Source: Bradyrhizobium canariense (GTDB lineage Bacteria > Pseudomonadota > Alphaproteobacteria > Rhizobiales > Xanthobacteraceae). Taken from it: a DNA stretch of 64,000 nt. The first letter of the stretch is position 1. Each line of letters starts with the position of its first letter. Both the position numbers and the translations under genes were made by a program. The notes beneath the pieces are model-generated. The model was given only the letters and a program-made list of their open reading frames with translations, did no database searches and was not told the origin of the DNA. Of this stretch, positions 9,214 through 17,926 are shown piece by piece. The stretch lies in the NCBI RefSeq assembly GCF_019402665.1, contig NZ_VSST01000042.1, positions 1 to 64,000 on the forward strand, read 5' to 3'.

Positions 9214-10160
9214 ATGAGCTTCGCAGAACCCGCGGCTCTCCCGGTCGCGGCCTCGGCGCCGCCGCGCCTGCATATCCTGAATCGGTTTTCTCACCGCTTC
9301 AAAACCTCCCTGCCCGCCTATCTGCTGCTGCTGCCCTCGCTCGTCTTCCTCGCGCTGTTCACCTACGGTGCGATGGGCCGCGTCCTCGTCGACGCGCTCT
9401 ATCAGCGCGCCACGCCCAGGGCGCCGGTTCGTTTCGTCGGTCTCGACAACATCGCAGCGGTGCTTGCTGACCCCGCCTTCACCGGCGCGGTCGTCAACAA
9501 TCTCGTTTATGCCGTCGGCACGGCGATCCCGAGCATTGGCCTCGCGCTGCTGTTCGCGCTGGCGCTGTCGCGCACCAACGCGTTGACCAGTGCACTGCGC
9601 GCCGCGCTGTTCCTGCCGGTGCTGATCCCGATGGTCGCGGCCTCCGCGCTGTTCCTGTTCATCTTTCTGCCCAATGTCGGACTGCTCGACTATTACATCG
9701 GCCGTTTCCTGCCGGTGCTGCCGAATTGGCTCGGCGATTCCGACATCGCGCTCTATGCCATCATGGTCATCACGATCTGGAAGAACGCCGGCTATTACAT
9801 GCTGTTCTTCCTGGCCGGCCTCCAGGCGGTGCCGGAAGATGTCATGGAAGCCGCCCATCTGGACGGCGCAGGGCCGTACCAGCGGCTGCGCCACATCATC
9901 CTGCCCGAGCTCAAGCCCACCTTCCTGTTCGTCACGGTCATCGCCACACTCAACGCGGTCACGCAGGTCGACCACGTCTTCGTCATGACCAAAGGCGGGC
10001 CGTCCAACGCGACCAATCTCGTGCTGTTCTACATCTACCAGCGGTCGAGCACTACGACATCGGCAAGGCCTCGGCAGCGACACTGCTGACGCTTGCGGCG
10101 CTGATGGGCCTCACCGCGCTCTCCTTCCGGACCATGGCGAACCGCGAGGGCGGGGCATGA
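9214..10160 (+). pseudogene. UgpA-like ABC sugar-phosphate permease, frameshifted near its 3' end
   Basis: An inner-membrane permease of the MalF/UgpA family with about six hydrophobic helices. The cytoplasmic EAA loop reads EAAHLDGAGPYQRLRHIILP (about residue 219), the contact point for the ATPase. From the start MSFAEPAAL the frame is good through VLFYIYQ, ending at about 10041. It then switches: the original frame gives RSSTTTSARP and an early stop at 10089. The frame one base earlier gives AVEHYDIGKAS, a last hydrophobic helix and a stop whose TGA overlaps the next gene's ATG. One missing G at 10040-10041 explains this. It is either a real mutation that removes the last helix or a sequencing error. 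Confidence 0.85.
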
Positions 10161-11026
10161 AGCTGATCGGTAAGCTCTTCAAGGACGCCCCGCTCGCCAC
10201 CCGCCGCGAGATCACGCCAAAGCTCGGCTTTGCGCTGACCGTGCTGCTCGCGGTCGTCTGGCTGATCCCGTTCCTGTGGATGGGCGTGGCGACGCTGCGC
10301 CCGGCATCCGACGGCATCAATCTGATGGCCGAGTTGATGCCGAGCCTGAAGCCGACGCTCGACAATATCAGGGACGCCTGGGAGATCGGCGATTTCCCGC
10401 GCTACACCCTCAACACTATCATGATCTGCACCGGCATCCTGTTGGTGCAGGTCGTCACGATCACGCTGGCGGGCTTTGCCTTTGCCCGGCTCGACTTCGC
10501 CGGAAAATCGCTGATCTTCTATCTGTTCCTGATGCAGCTGATGCTGGTGCCGGTGCTGCTGATCGTGCCCAATTTGAGCCTGGTGGCGCAGCTCGGCCTC
10601 TACGACACGCTCACCGGCGTGATGATGCCGTTCTTCGCTTCCGCCTTCGGCACCTTCCTGATGCGGCAAGCGTTTGAGGCTATCCCGACCGAGCTGGAAG
10701 ACGCTGCCCTGATCGACGGCGCCAGCCTGCTCCAGCGCATCCGCCACATCTACGTGCCACTGTCGATGCCGAGCTTCTCGGCCTTCGCCATCATCTCCGT
10801 GACCAGCCACTGGAACGACTTCCTGTGGCCTCTGATGGTGATCAACTCGCCGGACAAGCGGCCGCTCACGGTGGGACTCTCGGTGTTCACCGCGACCGCG
10901 GAAGGCACGCAGGCCTGGGGCACCATCGCCGCCGGCACGCTGATGGTGATCGCACCGCTGCTCATCACCTTCCTGATCTTCCAGAAACGCTTCATCAGCT
11001 CTTTCGTCACCTCAGGCATCAAATAG
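10157..11026 (+). CDS. UgpE/MalG-like ABC permease
   Basis: Second inner-membrane permease of a carbohydrate-type importer, 289 residues. It has six hydrophobic stretches and the EAA loop EDAALIDGASLLQRIRHIYV (about 177-196), followed by PLSMP. It ends FVTSGIK, as MalG-family permeases typically do. The ATG overlaps the stop of the UgpA-like gene by four bases (ATGA), which indicates translational coupling and shows the frame in which the upstream gene should end. A solute-binding protein gene follows after 11 bases. Confidence 0.92.
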   Translation: MKLIGKLFKDAPLATRREITPKLGFALTVLLAVVWLIPFLWMGVATLRPASDGINLMAELMPSLKPTLDNIRDAWEIGDFPRYTLNTIMICTGILLVQVVTITLAGFAFARLDFAGKSLIFYLFLMQLMLVPVLLIVPNLSLVAQLGLYDTLTGVMMPFFASAFGTFLMRQAFEAIPTELEDAALIDGASLLQRIRHIYVPLSMPSFSAFAIISVTSHWNDFLWPLMVINSPDKRPLTVGLSVFTATAEGTQAWGTIAAGTLMVIAPLLITFLIFQKRFISSFVTSGIK

Positions 11027-11037
11027 GAGATTTCTCG

Positions 11038-12369
11038 ATGCTGTTTTCCCGCAGGATCATGCTTGGCCTTGCCATTGCAGGCACTTTGGCAAGCGCCCTC
11101 ACCTTCCCGGCGCTGGCCGAAGGCCCGACCGAGATCGACCTGTTCTTCCCCGTCCCCGTCGACGGCAAGCTCGCCCGCGACATGGGCACCTTGATCAAGG
11201 AGTTCAACGAGACCCATCCCGCGATCAAGGCGACAGCCGTCTACACCGGCTCTTATGACGACACGCTGATCAAGACGCGCGCCTCGATCAAGGCCGGCAA
11301 GCCGCCGGCTGCCGTGATCATGTCGGCGAACTTCCTGCTCGATATGCAGATCGAGAACGAGCTCACCAACCTCGATCCCTTGATCGCCGCCGACGGCACC
11401 ACCAAGGAGCAGTTTCTGGGCCAGTTCTTTCCGGCGCTGCAGGGCAACGCGGTGATCAACCGCTCAGTCTACGGCGTGCCATTCCATAACTCGACGCCGC
11501 TGCTCTACATCAACGCCGACAAGGCCAAGGAAGCGGGCCTCGATCCGAGCAAGCCGCCGCAGACCTGGGCTGAATTGACCGACTGGGCCAAGAAGCTCAC
11601 CAAGCGCGAGGGTGACAAGGTGACCCAATGGGGCATCGCGATCCCCTGCGCCTACGATTATTGCGGCTGGATGATGGAAACGCTCACCATGACCAATGGC
11701 GGGCGCTACTACAACGAGGAGTTCGGCGGCGAGGTCTACTACGACACGCCCTCGATGCTGGGCGCGCTGACCTGGTGGAACGACCTCGTCACCAAGCACA
11801 AGGTTCACCCGCCCGGCGCGACGCCTGGCCCGGCCGTCAGCACCTCCTTCATTTCCGGCAATGCCGCGATGATGATGCTCTCGACGGGCTCGCTGACCTA
11901 TGTGCGTGACAACGCCAAGTTCGCCTACAAAGTCGCCTTCATCCCGCGCAACGTCCGCAACGCCGTGCCGATCGGCGGCGCCTCGCTGATCGTTCCGGCG
12001 GGCCAGGAAGCCGACAAGCAGAAGGCCGCATGGACGCTGATCAAGTGGATGACCTCGCCCGAGAAGAGCGGCTGGTGGAGCCGCGCCACCGGATATTTCG
12101 CCCCCAACATGGCCGCCTACAAGACGCCCGACATGGTCGAATTCCTGAACAAGAACCCGGACGCCAAGACCGCCGTCGAGCAGCTCGAGGTCGCAAAACC
12201 GTGGTTTGCGACCTACAAGACCGTACCCGTGCGCAAGACGCTGGAGGACGAGGTCATGCTCGTCCTCAACGGCAAGAAGCAGCCGAAGGAGGCGCTCGTC
12301 GCCGCCCAGAAGGCCGCCGACGAGACGCTGAAGCCGTACAATGCGGAGACGTCGCTGAAGCTGCCGTAA
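11038..12369 (+). CDS. UgpB-like periplasmic solute-binding protein
   Basis: Captures the solute for the preceding permeases. The start (11038) has TAGGAGA eight bases upstream. The signal peptide is about 26 residues and ends PALAEG. The mature protein (443 residues in total) follows the UgpB pattern: FHNSTPLLY in the first lobe, AGLDPSKPPQTW, FISGNAAMMM, an IGGASL segment and a TGYFAPN segment near the C-terminus. These resemble sn-glycerol-3-phosphate/glycerophosphodiester binding proteins. Together with the phosphodiesterase this suggests glycerophosphodiester uptake. No ATPase gene follows: the next gene is convergent. Confidence 0.9.
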   Translation: MLFSRRIMLGLAIAGTLASALTFPALAEGPTEIDLFFPVPVDGKLARDMGTLIKEFNETHPAIKATAVYTGSYDDTLIKTRASIKAGKPPAAVIMSANFLLDMQIENELTNLDPLIAADGTTKEQFLGQFFPALQGNAVINRSVYGVPFHNSTPLLYINADKAKEAGLDPSKPPQTWAELTDWAKKLTKREGDKVTQWGIAIPCAYDYCGWMMETLTMTNGGRYYNEEFGGEVYYDTPSMLGALTWWNDLVTKHKVHPPGATPGPAVSTSFISGNAAMMMLSTGSLTYVRDNAKFAYKVAFIPRNVRNAVPIGGASLIVPAGQEADKQKAAWTLIKWMTSPEKSGWWSRATGYFAPNMAAYKTPDMVEFLNKNPDAKTAVEQLEVAKPWFATYKTVPVRKTLEDEVMLVLNGKKQPKEALVAAQKAADETLKPYNAETSLKLP

Positions 12370-12383
12370 GGGCCTCGAAGCTT

Positions 12384-12475
12384 CGTAGGGTGGATTAGCC
12401 GAAGGCGTAATCCACCAAGGCAGTTCCGCGTGTGAGAAAAGTGGTGGGTTACGCCTTCGGCTAACCCACCCTACG
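12384..12475. repeat. paired hairpins forming a 92-base palindromic repeat between convergent genes
   Basis: Two units face each other. At 12389-12416, GGTGGATTA pairs with TAATCCACC around GCC-GAA-GGC. At 12443-12470, GGTGGGTTA pairs with TAACCCACC around CGCC-TTC-GGC. The two units are also inverted copies of each other, so the region can form one long stem or two hairpins. The right end runs to the oxidoreductase stop codon. It probably acts as a two-way terminator and belongs to the same family as the fragment at 8205. Confidence 0.8.
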
Positions 12476-13469
12476 GTCCTCCAATCGTTACCACGATCTT
12501 GCCGAACTGCTCGTTTGACTCCAGATAGCGATGCGCTTCGACGATCTCCTCAAACTGAAACGTTTTGGCGATGATCGGCTGCAATGCACCGTCCCGCAGC
12601 CCGTCGAGGATGAAGGTCTTCGCCTTAGCAAGCCGCGGGGGATCGCGGATGATCTCGTGCACGAGATAGCCGCGTAGCGTCAGGCTTTTGGTCAGGACGC
12701 TGAAAAGCGGAAATGGCGTCGGCTCGGGGCTCAGGCCGCCATATTCGATGAGAACGCCACCCGGCGACATCGCGGCGGTGAGCGGCTCAAATATGGGGCC
12801 GCCGACCGCATCGAACACCACGCGAACGCCGTTTGAGCCGACGATGTCCTCCAGGCGCGACCGGATGTCCTCTTCCACCGAGGCGATGACGTCGGCGGCG
12901 CCAGCATCGCGCAAGGCCTGCCGCTTGATCGAGGTTCGCGTCACTGCAATCGGGATCGCACCGATCCGGTTCGCGATCTGAATTGCTGCAAGCCCGACAC
13001 TGCTCGACGCCGCCGTAATAACCACCGCCTCCCCTCGCTTTAGCCCAGCAATATCGACCAGAGCGCCGAACGCCGTTAGATATTGCATCCATACCGCGGC
13101 CGCCGCGTCGAAGCCGAGCTCGGGCGGGTGCTTCACGACGAACTCCGCCGGAAACGTGATGAGCTCGCCATAAGCGGGCCATCGCACCATCGACACGGGC
13201 GGCACGATGCTGACGGCCTCGCCCGGCAAAAAGCCGCTCACGGCTTCGCCGATCGCCTCGACGATGCCCGCGGCCTCGAGACCAAGGCCGGACGGAAACG
13301 TCGCGGTCTCGATATAGGTCCCCTTCCGCAAGAGCGCTTCCGCACGATTGAGCCCAAGGGCCTTGACCCTGATCTGCACCTCGCGCCTCCCTGGCGGCGC
13401 GACGTCGACGGTCTCGATGCGCAGCACCTCGGGGCCACCATGTCTGTGGAAGCGAACGACGCGCGCCAT
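12471..13469 (-). CDS. zinc-free quinone oxidoreductase-like MDR dehydrogenase
   Basis: A medium-chain dehydrogenase/reductase of the NADPH:quinone oxidoreductase class, 332 residues. The N-terminal GroES-like domain contains LGLNRAEALLRKG, LGLEAAGIV and PGEAV. The Rossmann domain starts near ITAASSSVGLAAIQIA, where the usual GGVG loop is replaced by SSSVG, and continues to VFDAVGG and a substrate-side LIEYGGLS. The catalytic and structural zinc ligands of alcohol dehydrogenases are absent. The start MARVVRFHRHGG has GGAG nine bases upstream; a weaker ATG 18 bases earlier was rejected. It is divergent from a LysR gene across 103 bases, which is the usual sign of control by that regulator. Confidence 0.9.
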   Translation of the reverse strand: MARVVRFHRHGGPEVLRIETVDVAPPGRREVQIRVKALGLNRAEALLRKGTYIETATFPSGLGLEAAGIVEAIGEAVSGFLPGEAVSIVPPVSMVRWPAYGELITFPAEFVVKHPPELGFDAAAAVWMQYLTAFGALVDIAGLKRGEAVVITAASSSVGLAAIQIANRIGAIPIAVTRTSIKRQALRDAGAADVIASVEEDIRSRLEDIVGSNGVRVVFDAVGGPIFEPLTAAMSPGGVLIEYGGLSPEPTPFPLFSVLTKSLTLRGYLVHEIIRDPPRLAKAKTFILDGLRDGALQPIIAKTFQFEEIVEAHRYLESNEQFGKIVVTIGGP

Positions 13470-13572
13470 GAACACACTCCAAAACAATTGAATTGAATGG
13501 AGCTATGGCAACCGGGCGGCACTGGATAAAGGGTTCAGAGGGGTGAACAGTCGAAACCAGGAGTTTGCAATC

Positions 13573-14472
13573 ATGGACCGCCTGACCAGCATGGCCGTCT
13601 TCGTCAAGGCGGTCGATGTGGGTTCGTTCGCCGCCGCCGCCGATGCGCTCGAAATGTCGGGGCCAATGGTCGGCAAGCACGTTCGTTTCCTCGAGGAGCG
13701 CCTGGGCGTCCGCCTCCTCAACCGCACCACACGGCGCCAGAGCTTGACCGAGACGGGCCAAGCCTATTACGAGCGCTGCCGCACTGTGCTCGCTGAAGCC
13801 GAGGCCGCCGACGCCGTCGCTTCCGACGAATTGTCCGAGCCGCGTGGCCGGCTCCGCGTGACCATGCCCGCCCTGCTCGGCCGGCACTGCATCGCCCCCT
13901 TGCTGATGAAGCTTGCGCGACGATATCCCGATCTGGAGCTCGATCTCTCGTTCGGCGACCCGATCGCTGACATCATCGAGGGCCGCTATGATCTTGCGAT
14001 CCGGACCGGCGATCTGCACGATCAATCCGGCCTGAAGACGCGGCGCATCGCAAGCCAGCGCATGGTGGTGTGCGGCGCGCGCTCGTATTTGCGCGCCAAC
14101 GGCAAGCCGAAATCGCTCGACGATCTTGCCCAGCATCAGGCGATCATCTATCGCCGCTCCGGACGCGTCCGGCCGTGGCTGTTTCCCCGCAAGGGCCAGC
14201 CTCCGAGCGAAATCATGCCGGCGGGAAGGCTCAGGTTCGACGATCTCGATGCGATTGCGGATGCCGCGACACAGGGGATGGGACTGGCCTGGCTGCCATA
14301 CTGGCTGGTCCGCGAACGCCTACGCGCCGGTACACTCATCAATCTGTTGAGCGGTCAGCCGGGATTCCTCTACGACTGCCATGCGCTCTGGCCCCGCTCG
14401 CCCCGGATGCCGCCGAAAGTTCGCGCCGCCGTGGACGCCTTGGCGGCCGCCCTGCCGAAGCTCATGACCTGA
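13573..14472 (+). CDS. LysR-type transcriptional regulator
   Basis: 299 residues from the ATG at 13573, which has AGGAG nine bases upstream; a GTG at 13543 would add ten residues. The winged HTH (about 1-60) reads SMAVFVKAVDVGSFAAAADALEMS and then VGKHVRFLEERLGVRLLNRTTR. A periplasmic-binding-protein-like effector domain follows (about 90-295). It belongs to the large class of regulators with this N-terminus that commonly control a divergent oxidoreductase gene, as here. The shared spacer holds an AT-rich dyad, CAATTGAATTG at 13485-13495, that could be part of the operator. The effector is unknown. Confidence 0.92.
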   Translation: MDRLTSMAVFVKAVDVGSFAAAADALEMSGPMVGKHVRFLEERLGVRLLNRTTRRQSLTETGQAYYERCRTVLAEAEAADAVASDELSEPRGRLRVTMPALLGRHCIAPLLMKLARRYPDLELDLSFGDPIADIIEGRYDLAIRTGDLHDQSGLKTRRIASQRMVVCGARSYLRANGKPKSLDDLAQHQAIIYRRSGRVRPWLFPRKGQPPSEIMPAGRLRFDDLDAIADAATQGMGLAWLPYWLVRERLRAGTLINLLSGQPGFLYDCHALWPRSPRMPPKVRAAVDALAAALPKLMT

Positions 14473-14619
14473 CGCCGGATGCCACGACGCTGCACGGCAA
14501 GGCGCGCCCGTTAACCCCGCGTCCACCATCCGGCCCGGCCTTCCGCCGGTAACCACGAGAATTAACAGACCCTCAATTCGCCCCAGACAAGTTTAGCAAT
14601 GTTTCTGAGGGGTTTTGCT

Positions 14620-14730
14620 GTGGATCTGTTGGTTTTCGAGTTCCTGGGACTGGCCTTGGTCGCCATGTGCGTGGTCGTGGTGGCCCTGCCTTGTACGCGC
14701 AAACCCTCCCGGCGGGTCCGCTACGAATAG
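14620..14730 (+). CDS. putative 36-residue single-helix membrane protein
   Basis: A GTG-started frame preceded by TGAGGGG eight bases upstream. Residues 3-24 are strongly hydrophobic (LLVFEFLGLALVAMCVVVVA), followed by a basic tail ending KPSRRVRYE, which fits a small inner-membrane protein with its C-terminus in the cytoplasm. An ATG at 14599 would add seven residues. It lies between the LysR gene and rnd in a spacer otherwise without coding signal. It could be a chance ORF: support is only the ribosome-binding site, the hydrophobic pattern and the positive-inside tail. Confidence 0.45.
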   Translation: MDLLVFEFLGLALVAMCVVVVALPCTRKPSRRVRYE

Positions 14731-14845
14731 GATTTTCGTCGGTAAATGCGATTCCGGCCCAAATGCAAGGCTCGAATTCGCTTCGAGCCCCTTGACATCA
14801 CAGCGCTTTCGGCAGAACGGCTGATGGACTTGTCATGGGCCGTTC

Positions 14846-15997
14846 ATGGATCTGATTACCACCACCGCTGACCTTGCGGCTGCCTGCAGCCGGTTGGCCA
14901 AGCACCCCGTCATTACCGTCGATACCGAGTTCCTGCGCGAGACCACCTATTACCCGCTGCTGTGCGTGGTGCAGATGGCCAGCGCCGAGGAAGCGATCGT
15001 CATCGACACCCTGGCGGCGGGCATCGACCTCAAGCCGTTCTTCGAGCTGATGGCCAATGAGGCCGTGCTGAAGGTGTTCCACGCCGCCCGGCAGGACATC
15101 GAGATCATCTGGCATCAGGCGGGCATCATCCCGCATCCGGTGTTCGACACCCAGGTCGCGGCCATGGTGCTCGGCTACGGCGACAGCATCGCCTACGACG
15201 CGCTGGTCGAGAAGGTCACCGGACACCGCCCGGACAAGACTCACCGCTTCACCGACTGGTCGCGCCGGCCGCTGACCAAGGAGCAGATGCACTACGCCGT
15301 GTCCGACGTCACGCATCTGCGCGACGTGTTCGCAGCCCTCGATGCCGACCTCAAGAAGCGCCGCCGCAGCGAATGGGTCTCGATCGAGATGGAGGTCCTG
15401 ACCTCGCCCAAGACCTACGACTTCCACCCCGAGCGCGCCTGGGAACGGCTCAAGACGCGGGTGCGCAAGCCCAAGGACCTCGCGGTCCTGATGGAGGTCG
15501 CCGCCTGGCGCGAGCAGGAGGCGCAAAGCCGCGACGTGCCGCGAGGCCGCGTGCTGCGCGATGAGGCCGTCAGCGACATCGCGACCCACGCGCCAAACAC
15601 GATCGAGAAGCTCGCGAACCTGCGCTCGGTGCCGAAGGGTTTTGAGAAATCCAAATGGGGCGCCGACATCGTCGCCGCCGTCGAGCGCGGCCTGGCGCGC
15701 GATCACGCCACGCTGCCGAAGCTGGAAAAGCCGCGCAACAATAACAATGGCGCCGCGATCGTCGAGCTGTTGAAGGTGCTGTTGCGCATGACCGCGGAGC
15801 GCCATGCGGTCGCCAGCAAGGTGATTGCGACCGTCGACGATCTCGAGGAGATCGCGGCCGACGACGAGGCCGACGTGCCGGCATTACGCGGCTGGCGCCG
15901 CGAGCTGTTCGGCGAGGCCGCACTGAAACTGAAGCGCGGCGAGCTGGCGCTGGCGGTCGAGAAAGGCCGCGTGATCGGGGTTCAGCGGGCGGAATAG
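14846..15997 (+). CDS. rnd: ribonuclease D
   Basis: A 3'-5' exoribonuclease of the DEDDy class that trims stable RNA precursors such as tRNA 3' ends. All acidic positions are present: D26 and E28 in VDTEFLRE, D84 in AARQDIEII, and the Y150-x3-D154 pair in YAVSDV. The HRDC RNA-binding domain lies at about 210-290. The C-terminal region (about 300-383) is an extended helical segment usual for alphaproteobacterial RNase D. The 383 residues match the family. The gene stands alone, with a palindromic repeat directly downstream. Confidence 0.95.
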   Translation: MDLITTTADLAAACSRLAKHPVITVDTEFLRETTYYPLLCVVQMASAEEAIVIDTLAAGIDLKPFFELMANEAVLKVFHAARQDIEIIWHQAGIIPHPVFDTQVAAMVLGYGDSIAYDALVEKVTGHRPDKTHRFTDWSRRPLTKEQMHYAVSDVTHLRDVFAALDADLKKRRRSEWVSIEMEVLTSPKTYDFHPERAWERLKTRVRKPKDLAVLMEVAAWREQEAQSRDVPRGRVLRDEAVSDIATHAPNTIEKLANLRSVPKGFEKSKWGADIVAAVERGLARDHATLPKLEKPRNNNNGAAIVELLKVLLRMTAERHAVASKVIATVDDLEEIAADDEADVPALRGWRRELFGEAALKLKRGELALAVEKGRVIGVQRAE

Positions 15998-16016
15998 GCC
16001 GCCATCTCTCCCCAGC

Positions 16017-16141
16017 GTCGTCCTGGCGAAAGCCAGGACCCATCACCCCAGGGAAGAGTTTGGCGAAGACTCGTCGTTCGGGCTCCTACCATCCCCATCG
16101 AGAGACCTCGCGGTATGGGTCCCGGCCTTCGCCGGGACAAC
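16017..16141. repeat. two-hairpin palindromic repeat of about 125 bases
   Basis: The left hairpin is GTCCTGGC-GAAA-GCCAGGAC (16020-16039), an exact 8-base stem closed by a GNRA-type tetraloop. The right hairpin is GTCCCGGC-CTTC-GCCGGGAC (16119-16138). The two ends, including the flanking ACCCAT/ATGGGT, are inverted copies of each other. It separates the convergent ends of rnd and the aminotransferase and may be transcribed into both mRNA tails. It looks like a REP/BIME unit. Confidence 0.75.
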
Positions 16142-16184
16142 AGGGTGGGTGCGGCGGAACGCTCCGCCTGCATTGACGCTTCCC

Positions 16185-17567
16185 TTACGCCGGCGTCAGC
16201 TTCGCCACTTCCGGCTTCATGTCATCAAGCACACCTGAAATCGCCGCGACCAGCTCGTCGATCTGAGCTTTGGTGACGATCAGCGGCGGGCAGATAGCGA
16301 TGGCGTCGAGCATGTTGCGCGAGATCACGCCGCGCTCCTGCAGCATGCGGCTGGCCATGCCGCCGACGGCGCCCGGCGTTGCCGCCGCGGTCTTGCGCGC
16401 CTTATCCAGCACCAGTTCGATCGCTGCGATCATGCCGACACCGCGGACCTCGCCGACCAGCGGATGACTGGTGAGTTCACGCAGCTTGCCTTGCATGTAG
16501 CCACCGAGCTCGGCGGCGTGCGCAACCAGTCCCCGCTCCTCGATGATCTTCAAATTCTCCAGCGCAATCGCCGAGCCGACCGGATGGCCGCCCGCGGTGA
16601 AGCCGTGGCCGAGCACGCCGATCTTGTTGCTCTCATCGGCGATCGGCTCGAACATGCGATCGTTCATCATGATGGCCGACAGCGGGAAATAGCTCGAGGT
16701 GATCTGTTTGGAGACCACGATCGCGTCGGGCTTGATGCCGTAGGTTTCGCAGCCGAACATCTTGCCGGTGCGGCCGAAGCCGCAGATGACCTCGTCGGCA
16801 ACCAACAGGATGTCGTATTTGTTCAGCACCTTCTGGATCTTGTCCCAATAGGTCGCCGGCGGCACGATGACGCCGCCCGCGCCCATCACCGGCTCGCCGA
16901 AGAACGCCGCGATCGTGTCCGGGCCTTCCTTCTGAATCAACGCATCGAGCTCCTCGGCTCGCCGCGTCGCGAAGGCTTCCTCGCTCTCCCCGGGCGCGCC
17001 GTCCTTGTAGAAATGCGGCGAGCCCGTGTGCAGGATGTTCGGGAGCGGCAAGTCGAAAGAGCGGTGGTTGTTCGGCAGGCCGGTGAGGCTGGCGGACGCA
17101 ATGGTGACGCCGTGATAGGCGCGCATCCGGCTGATCACCTTCTTGCGCTGTGGCTGGCCGAGCGCATTGGAGCGATAGGCAATCAACTTCAGAACGGTGT
17201 CGTTGGCCTCCGAGCCGGAGTTGGTGAAGAACACCTTGCTCATCGGCACAGGCGCAAGTGCGACCAGCTTCTCGGCGAGATCGATCGAGGGCCCGTGCGA
17301 TTTGGCGGAGAAGGTATGATAGAATGGCAGCGCCAGCATCTGCTTGTGCGCGGCGTCGACCAGCCGCTTCTCGTTGAAGCCGAGCCCGACGCTCCACAGG
17401 CCTGCCATCGCCTCGAAATAGCGCTTGCCCGACGCATCGAACACGTAGGGGCCCTCGCCGCGCTCGATCACCAGGGGACCGGCCTGCTGATGGGCGCGCG
17501 CGTTGGTGTAGGGATGGAGCTGATAGGCCACATCCCGGGCCTCTTGCGAATTGGGCAACATGGACAT
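16185..17567 (-). CDS. class III omega-aminotransferase
   Basis: A PLP-dependent aminotransferase of the omega-amino acid:pyruvate or polyamine type, 460 residues. Visible motifs are the phosphate-binding NSGSEAND (about 116-123), D258 in ADEVICGFGRTG, which contacts the pyridine nitrogen, and the Schiff-base lysine K287 in VVSKQITSSYFP. Residues LWSVGLGF near 57 are typical of the beta-alanine/putrescine:pyruvate group. The amine donor cannot be told from sequence alone. The start MSMLPNSQ gives normal length. It is on the same strand as the GNAT/isochorismatase operon but separated from it by 158 bases, so joint transcription is possible but unproven. Confidence 0.92.
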   Translation of the reverse strand: MSMLPNSQEARDVAYQLHPYTNARAHQQAGPLVIERGEGPYVFDASGKRYFEAMAGLWSVGLGFNEKRLVDAAHKQMLALPFYHTFSAKSHGPSIDLAEKLVALAPVPMSKVFFTNSGSEANDTVLKLIAYRSNALGQPQRKKVISRMRAYHGVTIASASLTGLPNNHRSFDLPLPNILHTGSPHFYKDGAPGESEEAFATRRAEELDALIQKEGPDTIAAFFGEPVMGAGGVIVPPATYWDKIQKVLNKYDILLVADEVICGFGRTGKMFGCETYGIKPDAIVVSKQITSSYFPLSAIMMNDRMFEPIADESNKIGVLGHGFTAGGHPVGSAIALENLKIIEERGLVAHAAELGGYMQGKLRELTSHPLVGEVRGVGMIAAIELVLDKARKTAAATPGAVGGMASRMLQERGVISRNMLDAIAICPPLIVTKAQIDELVAAISGVLDDMKPEVAKLTPA

Positions 17568-17725
17568 TTGCGGGCATCCTTGAAAGCGTCACGTCGCCGG
17601 CGCGGCCAGCGTCATCACTCGATGATCCAGCTCCTTGGCTATTGCCACCGCGCAAAACTTGCAACGTCAATTCGTCGGCAGCAAGCGCTCACCAGCGTTG
17701 CACAAAGCCGCACATCGGGCAGCTG

Positions 17726-17896
17726 TCACGCCGCGCCGTCGTCATTCCCATCGCCATCGGCCGCAGCGGCCTCCCGCACCTCCACCAGCGCCATCGAGAG
17801 CAGATACACCGTCGTGGGCAGACCAAGACGGCGCGCCGCCTCGGCGGCACGCGACAGGTCGCTTGCCAGCTCCTCGAGCTGATCTCCCCGTGACAA
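17726..17896 (-). CDS. 56-residue protein of unknown function, TTG start
   Basis: A frame too short for usual ORF cut-offs. It begins at TTG with GGAG seven bases upstream and encodes an acidic, strongly helical protein: SRGDQLEELASDLSRAAEAA, then RRLGLPTTVYLLSMALVEV, then a low-complexity acidic tail ADGDGNDDGAA. The amphipathic heptads and the absence of frame breaks argue for a real gene. It follows the isochorismatase-like gene after 30 bases on the same strand and is probably the last gene of the operon starting at 19740. I know no function; it could be a small partner or regulator. Confidence 0.6.
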   Translation of the reverse strand: MSRGDQLEELASDLSRAAEAARRLGLPTTVYLLSMALVEVREAAAADGDGNDDGAA

Positions 17897-17926
17897 TGTC
17901 CCACTCCATCCGTCGATCGCGGCCGC

